Positions 14,469-21,941 of a stretch of 44,597 nt of DNA are shown piece after piece (the first letter of the stretch is position 1; every line of letters starts with the position of its first letter). Origin of the DNA: UMGS1908 sp045655005 (GTDB lineage: Bacteria; Bacillota; Clostridia; Christensenellales; UBA1242); assembly GCA_045655005.1 (NCBI GenBank), contig JAZOOJ010000003.1, positions 1 to 44,597 of the forward strand. Direction: 5' to 3'. The notes beneath the pieces were generated by a model that had not been told where the DNA came from, did not search any database, and saw nothing but the letters and a program-made list of their open reading frames with translations. A program made the position numbers and the translations under genes.

Positions 14469-14855
14469 ATGAACGAACCAATTATAAACGGCATAGATGT
14501 AAGCGAGTGTAAATATTTTAATAAAGTTGTCAACGAAGAACCATATTGCAATATGGACGAAGAACATCTTTATACTTGCAGTAGTGATGAAAATTGCTAT
14601 TACAAACAACTCAAACGCTTGCAGGAAGAAAATAAAGAGTTGAAAGAAAAGAACAAAGGACTTTTAAATCTTTGTAACAACGGTGGCGCATTATTAGCAA
14701 CAGAATCGGCTAAAACTAAAAAATATAAACAAGCACTTGAAAATATGAAGCAATTTTTAATTTTTGCCGACCATTCAAATACAGGTAATAAATATTTTGA
14801 AAATGTTGAAAAGGTATTAAATATAGCAAACGAGGTTTTAAATGATAGAAATTAG
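14469..14855 (+). CDS. Coiled-coil small protein, 128 aa
   Basis: Starts NEPIINGIDVSECKYF, with cysteines in EPYCNMDEEHLYTCSSDENCYYKQL (possible zinc or disulfide site), then the heptad block LKRLQEENKELKEKNKGL and a C-terminal helix. It shares its start and LQEEN coil with the 12436 gene, so the two may derive from one family. Function unknown. It overlaps the next gene by 14 bases. Confidence 0.55.
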   Translation: MNEPIINGIDVSECKYFNKVVNEEPYCNMDEEHLYTCSSDENCYYKQLKRLQEENKELKEKNKGLLNLCNNGGALLATESAKTKKYKQALENMKQFLIFADHSNTGNKYFENVEKVLNIANEVLNDRN

Positions 14856-15270
14856 CAAAATGTATGAAAATGCAAATGCTTATAAAATGCTTTGTAATTG
14901 CGAATTTAAGAATTTATATGATTATCGTATAGAGTATGGTTCAGATGTTTGTGATTATACTGAAAGCAAGATTAAAGAACCTTGTAAAGTTTGCAAAAAG
15001 GCAAAACAAAAGATTAAATATTACCCTGATTTCACCGCCGAGAAACAGTTAAAAATTGTCAAGTTTCTGCTTCGTAAAGGTGATTATTATGATACAGATG
15101 GCGTTTATTATGATACAGATGGCGATACATATTGGTTTCATTTCACAGATGAAATAGAAAATGTGGCGTACAGACCTTTTGAAGAAGCAATAGCAGAGTT
15201 TATAAATACTCTTTGGCAAGACCTAACCGACCAAGAAAAAGAGGAAATAAGGAATATTTTAAATGCTTAA
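14842..15270 (+). CDS. Hypothetical protein with CxxC and internal repeat, 142 aa
   Basis: Has Cys pairs (MLCNCEF, KEPCKVCKKAK) in the first half and a direct repeat DYYDTDGVYYDTDGD in the second, followed by an acidic helix (TDQEKEEIRNILN). The ATG has GAGG 6 bases upstream. No family is recognised. It overlaps the next gene by 8 bases. Confidence 0.5.
   Translation: MIEISKMYENANAYKMLCNCEFKNLYDYRIEYGSDVCDYTESKIKEPCKVCKKAKQKIKYYPDFTAEKQLKIVKFLLRKGDYYDTDGVYYDTDGDTYWFHFTDEIENVAYRPFEEAIAEFINTLWQDLTDQEKEEIRNILNA
15082..15123 (+). repeat. Two tandem 21-bp units inside a hypothetical gene
   Basis: Two in-frame copies of a 21-base unit (15082-15102 and 15103-15123) with two differences in their first three bases, coding for (D/V)YYDTDG. 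It looks like a recent duplication. Confidence 0.85.
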
Positions 15271-15448
15271 AAAAGAAGAAATAACCTATATTGAACAAAT
15301 GACAAAGCAAATAGTTAATGCTTTGAAAGAGATAGCAAAACTCGATGATGTTTATATTTTTCAAAGTCCTGCAAGAGCAAAGTTTGACAGGCTAAGGGTT
15401 GAACTCAATAAAGAATTAATGGCAATAAGGAAAAGGATATATAAATGA
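15263..15448 (+). CDS. Small helical protein, 61 aa
   Basis: A single-helix-rich protein (KKEEITYIEQMTKQIVNALKEIAKLDD, then a basic tail ending KRIYK). Its TGA overlaps the next ATG in ATGA. No family is recognised. Confidence 0.45.
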   Translation: MLKKEEITYIEQMTKQIVNALKEIAKLDDVYIFQSPARAKFDRLRVELNKELMAIRKRIYK

Positions 15449-15606
15449 AAAAGGTTGAAGAAATAAGGAAAGAAATAAGGGTATTAGAGGAAAGCATAAA
15501 TCATCCCACAATGGAACGTTGGTCAGATATAAAAATAAAATATATAGGTATGAAACAAGCTCTTAAATGGGTTTTAGAGGACAGCGAAGATGTGGAAAAC
15601 GACTAA
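15445..15606 (+). CDS. Small helical protein, 53 aa
   Basis: ATG at 15445 overlaps the previous stop (ATGA) with AAAAGGA upstream, an ordinary coupled phage gene too short for most ORF cut-offs. It reads MKKVEEIRKEIRVLEESINH and ends EDSEDVEND, so two charged helices. It overlaps the next gene by 17 bases. Function unknown. Confidence 0.55.
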   Translation: MKKVEEIRKEIRVLEESINHPTMERWSDIKIKYIGMKQALKWVLEDSEDVEND

Positions 15607-15844
15607 TTATAAAGGCGAAGCGGTTGTTTGGTATTCGGAGGAAGATATTAAACCATTTCTTGACCCGTATTTTAAAGGCTTAGATTTTAAAACCATTGCA
15701 GAATTAGCAAAGAAAAGTATTAGAATCACGGCTTATAATAGAGAGCTTGAAGAAAAAATTGAAGCTTATGAATTAGAAAGCCAAGAAGCGAAAGAGATTA
15801 TTGCAGAGCTAAAGTGGAAATGTAAAAAATTAAAAAAGGGGTAA
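15590..15844 (+). CDS. Small coiled-coil protein, 84 aa
   Basis: Begins MWKTTNYKGEAVVWYSEEDI, then a helix with ELAKKSIRITAYNRELEEKIEAYELESQEAKE, a strong heptad pattern. GAGG is seen upstream of ATG. No family is recognised. It ends 2 bases before the next ATG. Confidence 0.5.
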   Translation: MWKTTNYKGEAVVWYSEEDIKPFLDPYFKGLDFKTIAELAKKSIRITAYNRELEEKIEAYELESQEAKEIIAELKWKCKKLKKG

Positions 15845-15846
15845 AA

Positions 15847-16125
15847 ATGTTTAAAACAGTGACAGAGATAGCCGAGCACACTGGGCTATGCTTTACAACA
15901 GTAGATTCATTAATATCTCGGTACGAGAAATATAGGTCAGGGACAGATAAAAAATACTATATAAATATTCAACTTATTGATGAGTTAAATACGATTTTAA
16001 AAGCCAAAAAAGATAAATCGAAAAAATACAAAGAAAAATTTAGGCATGCAATAGCACAATTAAATCAGTGGAGACGATCCTTGATTAAAAAAGAAAAAAC
16101 TTACAGAGTAGATATAGATAATTAA
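15847..16125 (+). CDS. Possible helix-turn-helix protein, 92 aa, last early gene
   Basis: The start TVTEIAEHTGLCFTTVDSLISRYEKYR reads like a helix-turn-helix with recognition helix TTVDSLISRY, followed by a very basic helical tail (KAKKDKSKKYKEKFR, QWRRSLIKKEK). It could bind DNA and act as a small regulator. It is the last gene of the rightward arm and lies 16 bases from the convergent endolysin gene. Confidence 0.5.
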   Translation: MFKTVTEIAEHTGLCFTTVDSLISRYEKYRSGTDKKYYINIQLIDELNTILKAKKDKSKKYKEKFRHAIAQLNQWRRSLIKKEKTYRVDIDN

Positions 16126-16141
16126 AAACTATGATGAGACT

Positions 16142-16540
16142 TTATTTAATCGCAAATACTTTTTTTCTGTTTTTGCCTTTGGAAAACGATATATGCACCC
16201 ACTTGTTTTTTTCATTAATTAATTCGTCAAATTCAACACCGGAATTTATGATAAAATTAATAACCTGTTGTATTGTCATTCCATTGACGTGAAAATCAGC
16301 GGCTTCACCTTTTAAATGTTGAGAATTTATTGCACTGCCCGCTAAAAAATTTACTTTCATATTGCGGTAACCCGATGTAATAATCATCGGCTTTTTTAAT
16401 TTATCCCTTATAGGTTGCAGACAATAAAATATAAGATTCAATAAATTATCTATTTCTTTAATCGTAGGTGTATTGTCAATGCCTGTTTTAATTGCATTGT
16501 CGGAATGTATGAGTTCAGAGATGGAAAAATTTAAGTTCAT
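16142..16540 (-). CDS. Endolysin, peptidase M15 (D-Ala-D-Ala carboxypeptidase-like)
   Basis: A 132-aa M15_3-type enzyme that would cut peptidoglycan stem peptides. The zinc triad is visible: H75 and D82 in SQHLKGEAADF, then H116 in WVHISF; the N-terminus has FSISELIHSD. No signal peptide is seen, so release needs the holin-like protein encoded just upstream in the same direction. It is the last gene of the late arm and ends 16 bases from the early arm. A related M15 domain is fused to the baseplate hub (26793). Confidence 0.85.
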   Translation of the reverse strand: MNLNFSISELIHSDNAIKTGIDNTPTIKEIDNLLNLIFYCLQPIRDKLKKPMIITSGYRNMKVNFLAGSAINSQHLKGEAADFHVNGMTIQQVINFIINSGVEFDELINEKNKWVHISFSKGKNRKKVFAIK

Positions 16541-16734
16541 AATATATCATCCAATCTTTTATGAGCAGATTTGACAGAATCTTCCACTCTTACCATCCGC
16601 TCTATTAAACTATTATGTTTTTCTTGTTTATCTTCTAAATTCTCTAGTTTTTGTTCAAATTTACCCAGTTTGTATGCTACATATAAACCTTGAAAAATGA
16701 CTGTTAGTAATATACCGGCTAGTTCTAAATTCAT
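16537..16734 (-). CDS. Holin-like / XhlA-type membrane protein
   Basis: A 65-aa protein with one N-terminal hydrophobic segment (LELAGILLTVIFQGLYVAY) followed by a coiled coil (EQKLENLEDKQEKHNSLIERMVRVEDSVKSAHKRLDD), the plan of XhlA/BhlA-type hemolysin-holin proteins. It overlaps the endolysin by 4 bases, the usual lysis pairing. Membrane pore activity is inferred. Confidence 0.65.
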   Translation of the reverse strand: MNLELAGILLTVIFQGLYVAYKLGKFEQKLENLEDKQEKHNSLIERMVRVEDSVKSAHKRLDDIL

Positions 16735-17108
16735 TTTCCCATCCTTAATAAACGCTTTGCTGTTTTTGTGATTTTTTCTATATAATCTAACCCATTAAAG
16801 TTTGGCAAATTTATATTTTTGAATTGTTCACAATATGCTTCAAACCCCTCTTTTGTAAAAAACCAGCTGAATGGCTTGTCGCCTTTCATGAAGTTATAAT
16901 CTTTTGTTTCGAGCATTAAATTATCAATTCGAGTTTTACCGCCTTTTGAATGTGCAAGCATATGACCATTTGTTACATTTTCAATAGTTAATAAATTACC
17001 TGCCATATCCTTTGTTACTTCGGGCATATTGCCCTTTAGCCATTCGGTTTTTAAAACTGATTTATAGCCGAATTGAATCGGCTTTATAAAATTTACTTGC
17101 ACTTCCAC
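16731..17108 (-). CDS. HNH-like protein of the lysis-fibre region, 125 aa
   Basis: The central block TNGHMLAHSKGGKTRIDNLM followed by ETKDYNFMKGDK matches an HNH pattern (H-x-S-x-GG-..-N-L..N-x-x-K-GD), but without zinc-holding cysteines. A nuclease is the best guess; a degenerate, non-catalytic relative is possible. The start is GTG (17108), because the reading frame begins inside the end of the upstream gene; a second GTG at 17102 is the alternative. It is tightly overlapped on both sides. Confidence 0.5.
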   Translation of the reverse strand: MEVQVNFIKPIQFGYKSVLKTEWLKGNMPEVTKDMAGNLLTIENVTNGHMLAHSKGGKTRIDNLMLETKDYNFMKGDKPFSWFFTKEGFEAYCEQFKNINLPNFNGLDYIEKITKTAKRLLRMGK

Positions 17109-17524
17109 CCCGTCATAAACCTTTGGTAATTATCCACCGTTAAATACATTATTTGCGCAGTTAATTTATTAACTTTGCATTGAATTAATAATTCTCTAAA
17201 TATCATTGATGATAGTTTACGGTTACAATTAACAAGTGTTTTATCTTCGCATATAATATCGTGATATAACGCAGGAATTAATAATTTCATATTTCCTTTG
17301 CCGATTTTAAAAGGAATACTTGCACCGTCATATTTGAAGTTTGTTTCGTTAGCGATAAAATAAACCTCATCGCCATAGGTAACTTTTATAACTGCTACTT
17401 TTTGAGCAATAAAAGGTTTTTTGTTTTTATCTTTTACAGTTTTTTCATCATCTGTCGGCAACACTTCACGAACTTTAATATCAGGGTCGCCAAACAGTTC
17501 TACGCTAAAACACTTCTTTGACAA
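17093..17524 (-). CDS. DUF1353 family protein
   Basis: A 143-aa protein with the DUF1353 core TNFKYDGASIPFKIGKG and ALYHDIICED, then helical RKLSSMIFRELLIQCKV. The family is common near tail and lysis genes of phages; its function is unknown to me. The only in-frame start is TTG (17524), 9 bases after GAGG in the end of the upstream gene. Confidence 0.7.
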   Translation of the reverse strand: MSKKCFSVELFGDPDIKVREVLPTDDEKTVKDKNKKPFIAQKVAVIKVTYGDEVYFIANETNFKYDGASIPFKIGKGNMKLLIPALYHDIICEDKTLVNCNRKLSSMIFRELLIQCKVNKLTAQIMYLTVDNYQRFMTGWKCK

Positions 17525-17717
17525 TGTTTAAAACCTCATCATAAACCGATTCGAACTCAGGTAATAATCTGACTAATTCTTCAACATCATTAACTAAATA
17601 TTCAAGTCTGTTTTTGACTTCGCCCGCTAAACCTTTGTTTTTATCAATTGCTTTTTTTGATTTTTTCAAAGCACTATTGATTTTTGCAATAAGTTTGACT
17701 TTTTTAAAAATGTTCAT
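17505..17717 (-). CDS. Small helical protein, 70 aa
   Basis: A charged, helical protein (KKVKLIAKINSALKKSKKAIDKNKG, then VEELVRLLPEFESVYDEVLNIVKEVF) with GGAGA before ATG. Similar short helical proteins lie among lysis genes in many phages; no specific function can be assigned. It overlaps the DUF1353 gene by 20 bases. Confidence 0.5.
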   Translation of the reverse strand: MNIFKKVKLIAKINSALKKSKKAIDKNKGLAGEVKNRLEYLVNDVEELVRLLPEFESVYDEVLNIVKEVF

Positions 17718-17731
17718 CTATTGTTCTCCAT

Positions 17732-17980
17732 TTAAGCATTTTCCAATATCGTTAATGTTATATATCCATCTGCTTTGATATAAACATCATCATCTGCAAC
17801 GGTTAGTGTAAAAATTTGATTATTAATTGTAAATTCAGCATCCGCAATTTTTAAATAAGCGATGTTTTGAATTTGAATAGTATAACTTTTGCCGGATGTA
17901 AAAGTAAAATTTGTTACTTCTTCTATTGTTTTGAATATTCCGTTAGTTGTGATTGAACCTGTGTATGAATTTGTTGTCAT
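17732..17980 (-). CDS. Small beta-rich tail or virion-associated protein, 82 aa
   Basis: The start is moved to ATG 17980, since AAGGAG lies just before it within what would otherwise be an 8-residue N-terminal extension. The protein is Thr/Ile/Tyr-rich with short strands (SYTGSITTNGIF, FTSGKSYTIQIQNIAYLKI), a look common to fibre-associated proteins. It is downstream of the fibre genes. Function unknown. Confidence 0.5.
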   Translation of the reverse strand: MTTNSYTGSITTNGIFKTIEEVTNFTFTSGKSYTIQIQNIAYLKIADAEFTINNQIFTLTVADDDVYIKADGYITLTILENA

Positions 17981-17993
17981 TTTTTGTTTCTCC

Positions 17994-18416
17994 TTATAAA
18001 CCACTTTTAACTGGATAAAAACGTACTAATACGTTTAAACTTCCTCTAACCACCCATAAGGGGCGTCCTTTTGCCATATATTGCGATATTATTCCCTCTG
18101 GAGGTAAACTTAAATATGTACCTACATAAGCATTGGCAATTATCACACCACATTTTACATTTCCACTGCCTTCGTTTCTAAATATTAACCATCCATTACT
18201 TGGTGGTGTCCACCCATATCCATCCAATGTTTCAGTAGTTAAATCCGTATATGTAGTAGTATTAACAATGTCAATATTATCTATAAAAGTACCCGTAATT
18301 ACTTTATTTTGTACAGGATTTGTAGATGATATAGACAATGCTGAATCTATTGTTATTTGACTACCACCTCCTGAATCTGAACCACCAATATTTATTCCGT
18401 TAAAATTTAAAGACAT
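17994..18416 (-). CDS. Fibre-like protein with SxTNPVQNKVI motif, 140 aa
   Basis: Has a Gly/Ser-rich start (NGINIGGSDSGGGS), then SSTNPVQNKVI, a motif I often see in fibre proteins of gut-type phages, then a beta-rich half (TPPSNGWLIFRNEGSGNVKCGV). It is probably a minor fibre or tail-tip component. It lies between the fibre chaperone-like gene and small virion genes. Confidence 0.5.
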   Translation of the reverse strand: MSLNFNGINIGGSDSGGGSQITIDSALSISSTNPVQNKVITGTFIDNIDIVNTTTYTDLTTETLDGYGWTPPSNGWLIFRNEGSGNVKCGVIIANAYVGTYLSLPPEGIISQYMAKGRPLWVVRGSLNVLVRFYPVKSGL

Positions 18417-18430
18417 TTTGCTACCTTTCT

Positions 18431-18871
18431 TTATATATTTTCACCATTCTTCACCTTAAAAGCCGTTTCCACCATTTCAGCCGTTATTGTGATATTACCA
18501 ACTGTTATAGGCATTACACTTCTTGCAACCTTACAATAAACATTTTGGCAATATTTTAGTTGTGTATCGAGTTCAATGTTTGAATCTAGATATGCTCTGA
18601 TTTGTTCCAAAGTTAAACCGCATTGTCTTAAAAATGTAATAAAATCAAGTGCAGTCATTGTGAGATTGGCAATTCTTTCTCTTTCCATTTCCTCGATTTC
18701 TTCTTCAGTATAGTGCGGGCATTTATCTTTTAAATACCATTTTTCGTCTTTTTCCGACCGCTCAACATCTCTTTGTTCCATTCCGATTTCAATATAATAT
18801 TCATCAGGGCATCCAACACCTATTTGGACAAGTCCTGTTTCCTCATCTTTTATAAAACAATATTTAATCAT
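18431..18871 (-). CDS. Probable tail fibre assembly chaperone-like protein
   Basis: A 146-aa protein directly after the large fibre gene; ATG 18871 overlaps the fibre stop (TAATG), a tight coupling typical of a fibre and its assembly factor. An upstream in-frame ATG at 18889 lies inside the fibre gene. The central stretch is acidic (YTEEEIEEMERERIANL), followed by helices (TALDFITFLRQCGLTLEQIRAYLD). It has no family signature that I know for certain, so the chaperone role is inferred from position. Confidence 0.5.
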   Translation of the reverse strand: MIKYCFIKDEETGLVQIGVGCPDEYYIEIGMEQRDVERSEKDEKWYLKDKCPHYTEEEIEEMERERIANLTMTALDFITFLRQCGLTLEQIRAYLDSNIELDTQLKYCQNVYCKVARSVMPITVGNITITAEMVETAFKVKNGENI

Positions 18872-21600
18872 TATGCTGTTCTTCTCCATACATTGACTAC
18901 ATAAGCGGGCGGTTGGACAGTTGTAACGCTATCCGAATAAATCGAATTTGAATTAGACGCATTTATTGAAACAGTAAATGTTTTACGGTTTGTACCGTGT
19001 TGTGAACCTGATGTAGTAGATGACATTGAAACGCAACCATCACTATAACTGGTTTGAGAGACATAATCTGTTTGAACATTCGGTATAGAACCTTTAATAT
19101 TTGGCAATCCCGCAGCAATCGTTGTATTTCCGTTACTTCCTGTACCTGTCCATAATGCTTTTCCGCTAGATACTAAAGTCCACGTTCCAAATAAAGAAGC
19201 CATAGGACAAGTTGAATTTGTACTTAAATATACGCTTCCAACGGGGTAAATTGTTTTTAATAATTCAATAACTGATTTCGCACTCGGATATTGAGTATCA
19301 GTGCTTGATGATGATATTGAAGTTACTTTATTAGATTGGTCTTCCAAAGTAATATAATTGCTTGAACTCCAAGTATTATACTGATTTAAAGTTATTACAT
19401 GTGTACTTAAACCTGTTAATGTTGTAAAACTTGCTACTCCGCTTGTAAATTTGTTTAAATAATATAAATCTGCACCTTTGTCACAATATATGATTTTATT
19501 TGAAGTATAGGCATTTAAAAATTCTTGATATGTTGTTGTTCCATACGTTGCAACAAATATCTCTGATGTATCAATATTTCCGTTTCCCAAAACAGAAACA
19601 TTATTTATCGTCTTAATATTTGTTCCGCTAACTAAAGGTTCTTGAAAATGTGCTTCCCCTGTTGCGGTCAAGTTGCTTAGGTCTGTGTTTGCACCGCTTG
19701 TAACTGAAATTGTAACATTTCCGTTTGCATCAGGTTGAGTGTTATTTACTGATGTTACTGTACCAACATTTGAGGTGTAGCCTGCGGGATTAGTTGAATT
19801 ATAAGGTGTGTAACCTAAAGCGGTTATAACGCCTGATGAATCAATACCCGTAATAAAGCCTGCATTATTATTTAGCAGGGTTATATTATCGTTTGGTTGT
19901 ATTGAAGTGTCTGCTAAACCCCCCTGTGATGATGTTGCAAATTCTGATGTATTATGAGTTACAATATTACCATAACCGCCAATTGTTGTATATGCGCTTT
20001 GTCCGTTTGTTGCATTACTTCTTATAGTTGATAAATCGCTAATCGTATCCTGTTTGATTGCAAGACCGTTTGTTAAATCGGTTTGGGTTGCATAATTTGA
20101 TAAAGCAGAATCATCAATAAAACCGCTATCGTTTATTAAATCGCTTGTTTTAGTTGGAGTAATAATATTTATTGTTTTATTGCTTGTTGCATTTGCGCCA
20201 AATGTATCAACATCAACACTATTATTTTGGATAGTTAAAGTGCCGTTTCCGATTGTAGTTGATAAGGGCAAAGCTCCGACATCCGAAGCGGTTAAACTAA
20301 TATTATTTGATAAAGCTTTTCCGTTTACGGTTGTAGTTTGTTCTACAAATAAACTATCGGATTCTGATTTTGTATAATAAGCACCTTCTGAACCTATATA
20401 ACTCCAAGATTTTATACCGCCTGATTCTACGCATCTATAATAAGTCGCTGCGTTTGAATGTGTACTATCAACCAAAACTTTGATAATATCTTTAACGGGT
20501 ACGGTTGAGATATCATAGGCTTGTAATTCTGCATAAGTACCTACAATATCAAAAACATCTGATGATGATACTATTGCATCAATTTGGGATTGTAAATTAT
20601 TATCTGCATTTTGGCGATTTGTTGTTTCTGTTTCTATTGCAGTATTTAATGTTGCTACTTCGGATGTGATACGACCGTCTAAAGTATTATAGTTATTTGT
20701 TACAGTAGTTGAAAGGTATGATATATTGCTTGTATTTGTTGCAATTTGTCCGATATTTGATGTTGTTGCACCTGAATTTATTGCGTTTTGTTGGGCGGTT
20801 GTAGTTAAATCTTCAATAGTTGTTGTATCTGGTAATGCGTTAACATCGCTTGCAGTAGTCGGGATATTAAAATTAATTGTTTCATTATTGGCTTGGTTTA
20901 AATTAATATCGCCTACGGTTACATTGTTTTTTTGAAATGTTATTGTTGAATTATTAACAGTTGGCAAGCTTGCAGATGTAATATATCCCGCATCATTATT
21001 TAACTCTGAAATATCGTCATTCGGTTGTAAAGCCGTATCTGCTTTTTGACCCTGAATCGAGGTAGCAAAATTTGAGACACTGTAAGTTACAATGTCTCCA
21101 TAAGTTTGTATAGTGTTATATGCTGATTGACCGTTACTTGCATTTGTGCGGATAGTCGATAAATCATTTATTGTATTTTGTTTACCATTTAAAGCAGTTT
21201 GTGTTGCCGTTGATATGGGTTTATTTAAGTCGGAAGTGTTATCAACATTCCCTAATCCGACTTGTGTTTTTGTTACTTCATGAGGGTTAGATTTATCCGC
21301 AATATGTGTATCTATTTTATTATCTAAGGTATCAATATTATCTTGTAAATCAATATCAGCGCTTTGTCTATTATCTGTTTCTATTGATAAATCATCTGCA
21401 ATATCATCAATATTTGAGCGCAAATCGGAAAAAATATCTTGTAAATCTGTTTGTTCTTCGATATTACCAGTTATACTTCCCCAAGTTGTACCAGAGGCAT
21501 ATATTTCAAAAGAACAATCGAAATGTTCTCCTTCGCTTATTTTATATTCAGCTTCTAAATTATTAGTCGATATTTCAAAATCTGCATCTAGTTCTGGCAT
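18871..21600 (-). CDS. Large tail fibre with collar-like C-terminal tip
   Basis: A 909-aa repetitive fibre rich in Asn, Thr, Ser. Residues about 130-215 and 505-585 are copies of one module (NDLSTIR, NGQSAYNTI, GDIVTY, FATSIQGQKAD, QPNDDISELNN, GYIT versus SDLSTIR, NGQSAYTTI, GNIVTH, FATSSQGGLAD, QPNDNITLLNN, GFIT). Two triple-helix-like stretches with DNLQSQIDAI occur around residues 60-110 and 310-345. The C-terminus (YPVGSVYLSTN, FGTWTLVSSG, LPNIKGSIPN, YSDSVTTVQPPAYVVNVWRR) is a collar-like tip like that of other phage fibres, probably the host-binding end. It overlaps the gene at 21588 by 13 bases. Confidence 0.78.
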   Translation of the reverse strand: MPELDADFEISTNNLEAEYKISEGEHFDCSFEIYASGTTWGSITGNIEEQTDLQDIFSDLRSNIDDIADDLSIETDNRQSADIDLQDNIDTLDNKIDTHIADKSNPHEVTKTQVGLGNVDNTSDLNKPISTATQTALNGKQNTINDLSTIRTNASNGQSAYNTIQTYGDIVTYSVSNFATSIQGQKADTALQPNDDISELNNDAGYITSASLPTVNNSTITFQKNNVTVGDINLNQANNETINFNIPTTASDVNALPDTTTIEDLTTTAQQNAINSGATTSNIGQIATNTSNISYLSTTVTNNYNTLDGRITSEVATLNTAIETETTNRQNADNNLQSQIDAIVSSSDVFDIVGTYAELQAYDISTVPVKDIIKVLVDSTHSNAATYYRCVESGGIKSWSYIGSEGAYYTKSESDSLFVEQTTTVNGKALSNNISLTASDVGALPLSTTIGNGTLTIQNNSVDVDTFGANATSNKTINIITPTKTSDLINDSGFIDDSALSNYATQTDLTNGLAIKQDTISDLSTIRSNATNGQSAYTTIGGYGNIVTHNTSEFATSSQGGLADTSIQPNDNITLLNNNAGFITGIDSSGVITALGYTPYNSTNPAGYTSNVGTVTSVNNTQPDANGNVTISVTSGANTDLSNLTATGEAHFQEPLVSGTNIKTINNVSVLGNGNIDTSEIFVATYGTTTYQEFLNAYTSNKIIYCDKGADLYYLNKFTSGVASFTTLTGLSTHVITLNQYNTWSSSNYITLEDQSNKVTSISSSSTDTQYPSAKSVIELLKTIYPVGSVYLSTNSTCPMASLFGTWTLVSSGKALWTGTGSNGNTTIAAGLPNIKGSIPNVQTDYVSQTSYSDGCVSMSSTTSGSQHGTNRKTFTVSINASNSNSIYSDSVTTVQPPAYVVNVWRRTA

Positions 21601-21932
21601 TTACATAAAACTCCGTTTTTTGCAGTAAAGGTTAGTGTTTGAGGGCAAGTGAATTGCTTATTTTCCATATCATAACCAACTAAATTACCTGTGTTTGTTG
21701 CATTTAGTTTTGATGTTTCTTCACTTGAAAAATTAACAACAAGCTCTATTTCTGCTTGTTGAAAATGAGTTTCTTCATCTATAAATTCTTTTGGAGCTAT
21801 TCCACATCCACCATTAACTACAAATTTTAATTTTGATATAGGATATAATTCAGGGTTTTTTAGTTTTATTGTTATGAATTTATTACCTAAAGCACCTGTA
21901 TCATCACCTTTAAATATTGCATTAGTTGCCAT
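21588..21932 (-). CDS. Fibre-associated hypothetical protein, 114 aa
   Basis: A small beta-rich protein (GDDTGALGNKFITIKLKN, KFVVNGGCGIAPKEF, QTLTFTAKNGVLCKCQN) set between the two fibre genes and overlapping the 909-aa fibre by 13 bases. It may be a fibre adaptor or chaperone; no family is recognised. Good ATG with an AGGAGG-like site. Confidence 0.5.
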   Translation of the reverse strand: MATNAIFKGDDTGALGNKFITIKLKNPELYPISKLKFVVNGGCGIAPKEFIDEETHFQQAEIELVVNFSSEETSKLNATNTGNLVGYDMENKQFTCPQTLTFTAKNGVLCKCQN

Positions 21933-21941
21933 AATTTCCTC

